From NCBI GenBank assembly GCA_002366885.1, contig DFCD01000112.1, positions 6,363-14,684 of the forward strand: a stretch of 8,322 nucleotides of DNA. The letters run 5' to 3'. The notes under the pieces were generated by a model that was not told where the DNA came from, made no database searches, and saw nothing but the letters and a program-made list of their open reading frames with translations. The first letter of the stretch is position 1, and each line of letters begins with the position of its first letter. Of the stretch, positions 1-4,377 are shown one piece after another. The translations under genes were made by a program, and so were the position numbers. The stretch comes from Verrucomicrobia bacterium UBA3063. Lineage in GTDB: Bacteria > Verrucomicrobiota > Verrucomicrobiia > Methylacidiphilales > Verrucolacustridaceae.

Positions 1-1
1 G

Positions 2-553
2 GTCCTGCAGGCGGAAATGCCCGGGGTGATGCGGGTGCTGCCCTCGGGTTTGGGCAAACACCGGATGACCGGTCGTGCCATCTTCGGGCAGGGGGGCGGC
101 TTGGGTCTGGGGGATGAGGTGCACCGTTTGCTGGAGCGGATCGAGTGGGGGGGGTTGGATCCGGCCTGGAAGGAGGGTGTCTCGGCGGAGGCGTGGAGAC
201 TCGGGGAGGAGTTCTGCCGGAGCGCGGCGGGCCGGGAAGTGTTCGGAAAACGGGAGGGGTGCCGGGTGTGGCGGGAGAAGGCGCTGGAGGTCTTGGATGC
301 CGGGAACCGGCTGGTGGCGGCGGCGGTCGACCGGGCGGTGCTGGAGGAAAAAAAGGGCGGCCTCTTGCGGATCTACGACTTCAAGACCGACCAGGTGGAG
401 GAGGAAAAGGAGTGGCGGGAACGGCACGGGCCGCAGTTGCGGAAATACGCGGAGCTGCTGGGCGGGTGGTGGGGAAAAAACGGCGGGGGCGGGGTTCGCG
501 TTTGGATCGCTGCGGTACGCAGCGGAAAGCTCATCGAGGTGACGGAACCATAA
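2..553 (+). CDS. AddA/RecB-type helicase-nuclease, C-terminal nuclease domain (5' partial)
   Basis: The reading frame is open from base 2, so only the C-terminus (about 183 residues) is visible. Counting from the ATG at 17, the layout fits the PD-(D/E)XK nuclease domain that ends AddA/RecB and related UvrD-family proteins. It has GDEVHRLLE (H36), VDRAV (D105), YDFKT (D121, K123) and QLRKYAELL (Q140, Y144). In the family the His and the two Asp residues hold the metal ion, the Lys completes catalysis, and the Gln/Tyr helix follows the active site. All of these are present, so the nuclease is probably active in processing double-strand breaks for recombination. The ATG at 17 is probably not the true start, because homologues have a large helicase part upstream and the frame stays open to the window edge. 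The gene stops at 551-553, inside the start of a strong terminator. The helicase part cannot be checked here, so AddA, RecB or a stand-alone nuclease cannot be separated. Confidence 0.82.
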   Translation, partial: VLQAEMPGVMRVLPSGLGKHRMTGRAIFGQGGGLGLGDEVHRLLERIEWGGLDPAWKEGVSAEAWRLGEEFCRSAAGREVFGKREGCRVWREKALEVLDAGNRLVAAAVDRAVLEEKKGGLLRIYDFKTDQVEEEKEWRERHGPQLRKYAELLGGWWGKNGGGGVRVWIAAVRSGKLIEVTEP

Positions 554-587
554 AAAAACCCGGCTCCTTGGGCGGAGCCGGGTTTTT
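552..587. terminator. Bidirectional rho-independent terminator
   Basis: A perfect 9-bp stem, CCCGGCTCC (559-567) and GGAGCCGGG (574-582), encloses a 6-nt loop. It is followed by five T (583-587) and preceded by seven A (552-558), so a U-tract is produced on either strand. It sits between two convergent genes, the nuclease ending at 553 and the small secreted protein ending at 603 on the other strand, and can serve both. Confidence 0.92.
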
Positions 588-602
588 GGTTTTGGAAGGA
601 AG

Positions 603-761
603 TTACGCCTTCTTGTCGCCGTCCTTGCTCTTGTCGTCCTTGTCCCCGCAGGAGTCTCCCATGCCGAAGCTTCCACTTTTGGCGAAGGAAATGGAGGTGG
701 ACTTCACGGAGGCTATGGAGAACACGAGACCCATGAGAATCAAGCGGATGAGTTTATTCAT
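603..761 (-). CDS. Small secreted protein of unknown function (52 aa)
   Basis: I do not recognise a family. From the ATG at 761 the product is 52 residues. It has a basic start (MNKLIR), a hydrophobic core (about residues 5-18) and a small-residue stretch that could hold a signal peptidase site. The tail is very polar, DKDDKSKDGDKK (40-51), with a single cysteine (C38) in GDSCGD. This predicts export or anchoring by an uncleaved signal. A TTG at 794 would add 11 residues before the signal sequence; I prefer the ATG because it gives a normal signal peptide. No good Shine-Dalgarno motif is close; the nearest, GAGG, is 13 nt away. It lies 42 nt after the methyltransferase gene on the same strand and ends at a strong terminator, so it is probably the last gene of that transcript. 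The Asp/Lys tail could bind metal or polyanions, but that is speculation. Confidence 0.6.
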   Translation of the reverse strand: MNKLIRLILMGLVFSIASVKSTSISFAKSGSFGMGDSCGDKDDKSKDGDKKA

Positions 762-803
762 GGGAAGTGCGTAACCTCTGGCCGGGGAAGGCAAATCGAA
801 GGG

Positions 804-2345
804 CTAGATTTTTCGGATTAGCTCCAGCCGGCAGGCGAAACCGCCCAGATCCACGGGTTGGGAGGATTCCAGCCGGAGGGAGCGTTCGGTTGGGCCGGTT
901 TTCAGGGGGTTGATCCAGACCATGCGTCCGCCGGGGCGAAGGGCGGCAGCGGCCGCGGCGTAAAGATCCCGAAAAAGGCCCTGTCGGTCGGGAATCGGAA
1001 CCCGTTTCCCCAAGGGAGGATTCGTGAGGATCAGGCTGACGGAAGCGGGAGCCCAGCCCCGGATTTTGGCGAAGCCGCGGAAGTCCCCTACATGGAAATC
1101 GGCGGAGGTGGGGGTCGGGCCGGCGGCCTTCCAGTTGATGCGGGCGGCCTCGATGGCCTCGGGGCTGAGATCGGTCCCCAGGACGCGGCGCACCCCGCCG
1201 AGGCGGGTCCTTTCGATCAGCTCCAGACCGGATCCGCAGAAGGGATCCCAGACGACCTCATCCGGCAGCGGTCGCGCCCAGCGGGCGAGGGCGGCGGCGA
1301 GGGGTGGGTGGGAGGCGGCGGGGACATCTTTTTGGCGGTAAGGAAAGCGGGGATCCGGGGCGAGGCGTGGGCGGAGCTCCACCGTTTGTCCGGTCCGGCC
1401 CGGATGGATTTCGATGGCCCAGGGGGCTTCGCGGGAGTCGTTCAGCAGCTCCGGCCACAGCTCGTACGTTTTTTTCACCACGGCGTGAACCAGTCCGCGG
1501 CGATGGCCCTCGGTCACAAACTCCAGCCGGTAGCGAAGGGGGCCTTGGGTGAAGGAGGTGAGAAGTCGCCGGCTGGTCGGGGAGGTGAGGATGTTGGCGA
1601 TTGCGGGGGCGTTGGCGGGTTCGGCCTTTTTGGAAATTGTGCCCAGGAGAAAAGAAAGGGTGGAAAAACAGCGGAGGGCATAGAGGTCGGCCAGACGAAA
1701 CGGCCCGGGAAGGGAAAGCGTGAGCAGCCCGCTCTCGCGCGCGGCGATCCGGTGGGGAAGGGAGAGGGTGGTCAGCTCATCGGCGAGGACGGTTTCAAAA
1801 CCGGGCCGGCAGCGGAGCTGGAGGGTCACGGGCTCGCCGGCGGGGAGAAGGGAATCCATCCGGATGGAGGTGGGGTGGAGTTGCCGGGCCAGGTTGGCTT
1901 TGGCCCGCTGTTCCGTGAACCGGGGCAGGGAGGGATCCTGGCGGACCTGCGCGAGGGTGGCTGCCCCGCCGATTTTCTCCAGGGCGCGGGAAACGTGGAT
2001 TTTCTCCCGGTCCGTGGCCGGGGATTGGAGTAGGGAGAGAATCTGTTTTTCTTCCGTCTGGCTCGCCCCGGTCTTGGGAAGGGCGGTGAGGGCGTAGCGG
2101 CGGATTTTTTCCTCGGGATCCTGCAGGAGGCTCCGCAACCAGGCGCGGACGGGTTCGTGCAGCCGAGGAGGTGCGGATTCGGCAAAGCCGGCGCCGAGGG
2201 CCCGGATCAGGGCGACCTGCCGAGCCCGCTCCTGCGGGGTGGCCTGGTCAAAGCGGGGAACTTCCTTTTCCCACAGCTGGAGCCACGGGACGGAGCGGAG
2301 TTGGCGGTAGAGGTCCTTGCCGGGATTGGGTTTTTTGGCGGCCAC
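804..2345 (-). CDS. HEAT-like/THUMP-like RNA methyltransferase fusion (UPF0020/RlmL-Trm14 type)
   Basis: This is a 513-residue SAM-dependent methyltransferase. Residues about 10-160 are helical and HEAT-repeat-like, with short charged helices around 63-90, 96-120 and 124-155. Residues about 172-340 resemble the ferredoxin-like/THUMP region of RlmL and Trm14 enzymes: a LRCRPGFETVLADEL opening and LYALRCFSTLSFLLG near 221-235. The C-terminal Rossmann domain has SHPPLAAALARWA (345-357), the SAM-binding DPFCGSG (367-373), the acidic GTDLSPEAIEAAR motif (390-402) and catalytic motif TNPPLG (441-446). Relatives make N2-methylguanosine in 23S rRNA or tRNA, so RNA modification is the likely role; the exact base is unknown. 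The motif is NPPL where relatives usually have NPPY/NPPF, losing the aromatic that packs on the target base. The start is a GTG at 2345 without a clear ribosome binding site. The gene lies 73 nt after the GAP-like gene and probably shares its transcript. Confidence 0.85.
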   Translation of the reverse strand: MAAKKPNPGKDLYRQLRSVPWLQLWEKEVPRFDQATPQERARQVALIRALGAGFAESAPPRLHEPVRAWLRSLLQDPEEKIRRYALTALPKTGASQTEEKQILSLLQSPATDREKIHVSRALEKIGGAATLAQVRQDPSLPRFTEQRAKANLARQLHPTSIRMDSLLPAGEPVTLQLRCRPGFETVLADELTTLSLPHRIAARESGLLTLSLPGPFRLADLYALRCFSTLSFLLGTISKKAEPANAPAIANILTSPTSRRLLTSFTQGPLRYRLEFVTEGHRRGLVHAVVKKTYELWPELLNDSREAPWAIEIHPGRTGQTVELRPRLAPDPRFPYRQKDVPAASHPPLAAALARWARPLPDEVVWDPFCGSGLELIERTRLGGVRRVLGTDLSPEAIEAARINWKAAGPTPTSADFHVGDFRGFAKIRGWAPASVSLILTNPPLGKRVPIPDRQGLFRDLYAAAAAALRPGGRMVWINPLKTGPTERSLRLESSQPVDLGGFACRLELIRKI

Positions 2346-2418
2346 GGCAGGCGGTTGCTTTAGCGGAGGGCGGGGGCTGGTGATTCCGGGAGGGAAGAGA
2401 GGCTTTGCGCCAAACGTT

Positions 2419-3138
2419 TCAACCCAAGGCTCCGTGGAGGAAGTCGAGGCCGATGAGGAGGAAAATCAGCGCAAGGATCCATCCCCCGTGCTTGGCGGCG
2501 ACGGCCTCCGTGACCTGACGGGCCCGGATGGCGGTTTCGGGTTGGAACACGGCCAGCCCGAGGGGGAACAGGGTGGGAAAGAGGGAGAGCGCGAGGAATC
2601 CTCCCAGCCCGGCGACGATGCCGGCCTGATCCTTGGTCGCGTGGAGTTGGTGGCCGGCGGACATGGCCAGCCCGATGGTCTTGAGGTGGACGACGGTAAG
2701 CAAAAAGCTGAGTGCCGTGCAGACGCCCAAAGAAGGGAGCGGTCCTCCGGGGCGGGGTGCTTCGCTGACGGGAAGAAGTTTCATCAGCCTGGCCATTAGG
2801 CCTCCCTCCTTTTTGTGCCCACTTTTTTGGGTTGGCGGTTTTTGGTTCAGCTGTTTCCAGCCCGTGCGGATGCCCAGGCCGATGAGGAGGCTTCCGAAAA
2901 CCACGCGCAGCCACCAGGCGGTCCCGGTGGGGTGGGAAGGGGCGGCGGTTTGGTGGGTCAGGAAATAGCCGAGAAGGAGGAGCAGGATGATGCCGAGGGC
3001 GGAGCCAAGGAAGTATCCCAGGGTATTGGCGCGGGGATGCGTGCGGTCGGAAGCCAGAATCAGGCCGATGATGAGGAGTTCCGGGCTGAGAAAGATGCCG
3101 AAGCCGAGGGATGCGCAGACGGTCAGCGTGTGAACCAT
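2419..3138 (-). CDS. GAP/Sap-like six-TM membrane protein (LysE-like superfamily)
   Basis: The 239-residue product is a polytopic inner-membrane protein. Hydrophobic segments lie near residues 4-28, 40-61, 74-91, 137-160, 171-198 and 219-236. A basic cytoplasmic loop (about 92-125, with KKEGG and RLMKLLP) separates two sets of three. The SPELL motif at 18-22 in the first segment and the 3+3 arrangement fit the GAP family (Sap, sulfolipid-1-addressing protein), related to LysE-type exporters. In mycobacteria such proteins help export cell-wall glycolipids; the substrate here is unknown. HLKT (151-154) stands where LysE-like families usually have an N-x-K motif. The ATG at 3138 gives a full first TM segment; there is no convincing ribosome binding site, only a hairpin at 3155-3183 upstream. 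It is first in the minus-strand run toward the methyltransferase. The fold call is fairly firm, the function is not. Confidence 0.75.
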   Translation of the reverse strand: MVHTLTVCASLGFGIFLSPELLIIGLILASDRTHPRANTLGYFLGSALGIILLLLLGYFLTHQTAAPSHPTGTAWWLRVVFGSLLIGLGIRTGWKQLNQKPPTQKSGHKKEGGLMARLMKLLPVSEAPRPGGPLPSLGVCTALSFLLTVVHLKTIGLAMSAGHQLHATKDQAGIVAGLGGFLALSLFPTLFPLGLAVFQPETAIRARQVTEAVAAKHGGWILALIFLLIGLDFLHGALG

Positions 3139-3154
3139 GAAGATGCATCATGAA

Positions 3155-3183
3155 CGCAGGGTTTTCCCGCGTCCACCCCTGCG
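3155..3183 (-). promoter_or_regulatory. Leader hairpin upstream of the GAP-like gene
   Basis: A perfect 7-bp inverted repeat, CGCAGGG (3155-3161) and CCCTGCG (3177-3183), encloses a 15-nt loop. It lies 17-45 nt upstream of the ATG at 3138, within the 155-bp spacer between divergent genes. In the minus-strand mRNA it would fold in the 5' leader near the initiation site, in place of a visible Shine-Dalgarno motif. It could be a translation-control hairpin or an operator. The rest of the spacer (3139-3293) shows no clear sigma-70 pair in either direction. Confidence 0.35.
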
Positions 3184-3281
3184 GACATGTATTTTCCGGC
3201 TTTCACACCCGCAAACTCTTCCCGCTTGCCCTTTTCCACAACCTGAAAGGGTAACCCTGTGTTTGTCCCACCCCCTATGGC

Positions 3282-3285
3282 AGGA
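3282..3285 (+). promoter_or_regulatory. Shine-Dalgarno candidate for the 14-residue-repeat protein
   Basis: AGGA ends 8 nt before the GTG at 3294. It supports that GTG as the start, which also gives a complete signal peptide. Confidence 0.5.
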
Positions 3286-3293
3286 TTTCAGGC

Positions 3294-3770
3294 GTGAAAA
3301 CAAAAATATTATCCGGGTTGCTCTTGGTGGTGGCATGTGGGGTGGGGCTGGGGAGGGGCGAAGAGGAGTTGGATATCCTGGGGCAACCGAAGAAGCTGGC
3401 GTTGCAGAAGGCGTTTGAAGCGAGGAAGGCCCGCGAGGCCCGGGAGATGGAGGATTTTGTGGGGGTCGTTTACCGCGGGGGTGGAAACTATGTGATCGTC
3501 GATGAGGACACCGCGGTCGGTCCCGGAGGAACCATTGTCCGGGCGGGGGACACCTTTCTGACTCCCCGTGGAACTTATGTGAAGGCGGGGGAAAGTTATC
3601 TGCGGCCGGAGGGCGGGGCGGTGGTGAAGGCGGGGGATTCCTTTCTTTCCCCGGATGGAACTATGGTCCGGGCTGGGGACGTGTATGTGGGACCGGAGGG
3701 AACGAGTGTGGTGGCGGGGAGCACCATTTTGCGGAACTTTCGGAAAAAGCCCGGCTGGAGCAGCCGATGA
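3294..3770 (+). CDS. Exported protein with five tandem 14-residue repeats, possible lipoprotein
   Basis: I do not recognise a named family. The 158-residue product starts at GTG 3294 with a signal sequence (MKTK, then a hydrophobic core at 5-20). VVAC at 12-15 is an imperfect lipobox, so C15 could be lipidated; otherwise signal peptidase I would cut near residue 22. Next is a charged helix (33-53, KKLALQKAFEARKAREAR). From residue 75 five repeats follow: 75-88, 89-102, 103-117, 118-131 and 132-145. The consensus is [LV]-x-P-x-G-T-x-V-x-A-G-D-x-[FY]; the third copy carries one extra residue. A weaker copy may lie at 59-74. The regular Gly and alternating hydrophobic positions suggest stacked short beta strands, as in a beta solenoid. 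The C-terminus (146-158) is basic. The stop overlaps the next start by ATGA, so the two genes are coupled. A structural or binding role at the cell envelope is likely; the partner is unknown. Confidence 0.75.
   Translation: MKTKILSGLLLVVACGVGLGRGEEELDILGQPKKLALQKAFEARKAREAREMEDFVGVVYRGGGNYVIVDEDTAVGPGGTIVRAGDTFLTPRGTYVKAGESYLRPEGGAVVKAGDSFLSPDGTMVRAGDVYVGPEGTSVVAGSTILRNFRKKPGWSSR
3519..3731 (+). repeat. Tandem 42-bp coding repeat (five copies)
   Basis: This is the DNA behind the 14-residue repeats: codons 75-145 of the exported protein, with a 42-nt unit and one 45-nt copy. The copies have diverged, but a GTGAAGGCGGGGGA block recurs in the second and third. The repeat keeps the frame throughout, showing selection on the protein. 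Confidence 0.7.
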
Positions 3771-4291
3771 CGATCCAGCGGGTATCCCGTTGGTCCGGGA
3801 TCGGTGGGGGAAAGCTTCCGCCGGTGTCGTCCCACGGCGGGGGAGAGAAGGTGTTTTTTGATGACGGGCGGGTGAAGGTGACGGAATCGCTCGTCACCAT
3901 CGGGCCTCCCTGGAACAAGGCCTTTGCGGTTTCCCAGATCCGGGGTGTGACTTATGGAAAAAACCGTTCCCAGGAGTTGACCAACAGCTTCCTGCAGTTG
4001 GTCGGGATGGTGTTGATTCTTGCCGGCATCCTCTGCCTGGCCGCCGGCCTCACCGTGGGCTTCGTTGCCGGGTTGGTGACGGGTGTCTGCGTGCTGCGGG
4101 GAAGGGTTAGGGAGGATGCGCCCTACAGTGTGAGCCTGGATTTCGGCGGCGCCTGGGCGACAAAGTACCTCAGCACGAGGAGCGAGGTCTGGGCGGACGC
4201 CGTGGCCAACGCAATTCAGGAGGCGATGCGGCAGGGGCGCGCCCCCGGGCGAGAGGGCTTCATCCCTGGCCAAGACCGTTTGCGGAATTGA
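3767..4291 (+). CDS. DUF6232-like protein with membrane hairpin
   Basis: The 174-residue product has no signal peptide. Residues about 28-66 look like a small PH-like strand region: an FFDDGRVKVTESLVTIG stretch, then KAFAVSQIRGVTYGK. A hydrophobic double segment (about 75-110) is probably a two-helix membrane hairpin. Residues 118-155 form a second soluble part, with YSVSLDFGG and a helix ending WADAVANAIQEAM. This order (VxVT strand, AxxxIxxV, two TMs, Y-x-L strand, closing helix) matches proteins annotated DUF6232, whose function is unknown. A GGAG motif (3757-3760) sits 6 nt before the ATG, a good ribosome binding site, and the start overlaps the stop of the repeat-protein gene. Co-translation suggests that the two act together, perhaps as a membrane protein and its exported partner. 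The final 20 residues are polar and poorly conserved in appearance. Naming rests on pattern, not a search. Confidence 0.7.
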   Translation: MTIQRVSRWSGIGGGKLPPVSSHGGGEKVFFDDGRVKVTESLVTIGPPWNKAFAVSQIRGVTYGKNRSQELTNSFLQLVGMVLILAGILCLAAGLTVGFVAGLVTGVCVLRGRVREDAPYSVSLDFGGAWATKYLSTRSEVWADAVANAIQEAMRQGRAPGREGFIPGQDRLRN

Positions 4292-4326
4292 GGTAGCGGG
4301 CTTCGGCTCGGGGCGCGTCTTGGGCT

Positions 4327-4377
4327 CTTCGCTACTGGCTACCCGCGATCAGGTCCGATCCGGGCAAGCTAGCGAAG
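4327..4377 (+). terminator. Possible hairpin terminator for the repeat/DUF6232 unit
   Basis: CTTCGCTA (4327-4334) pairs perfectly with TAGCGAAG (4370-4377). Weaker inner pairing is possible (CCCG at 4342-4345 with CGGG at 4361-4364). GTTTTG follows. It lies 36 nt after the DUF6232-like stop and overlaps the last codons of the opposite gene. The long interior loop and short T-tract make it a weak candidate. Confidence 0.35.

Noticed and set aside
762..794. TTG start extending the small secreted protein by 11 residues
   Set aside because: It would place MPSPARGYALP before the signal sequence; the ATG at 761 gives a normal signal peptide.
858..2033. Long plus-strand ORF (391 codons) opposite the methyltransferase
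   Set aside because: Gly-rich, no domain pattern; it is the antisense shadow of a gene with clear SAM-binding motifs.
2360..3151. Minus-strand ORF of 263 codons overlapping the GAP-like gene
   Set aside because: Pro/Arg/His-rich out-of-frame translation without TM segments; the 2419-3138 frame gives six clean TM segments.
4292..4343. GGTAGC (4292-4297) and GCTACC (4338-4343) inverted repeat
   Set aside because: Only 6 bp with a 40-nt loop; likely chance in GC-rich DNA.
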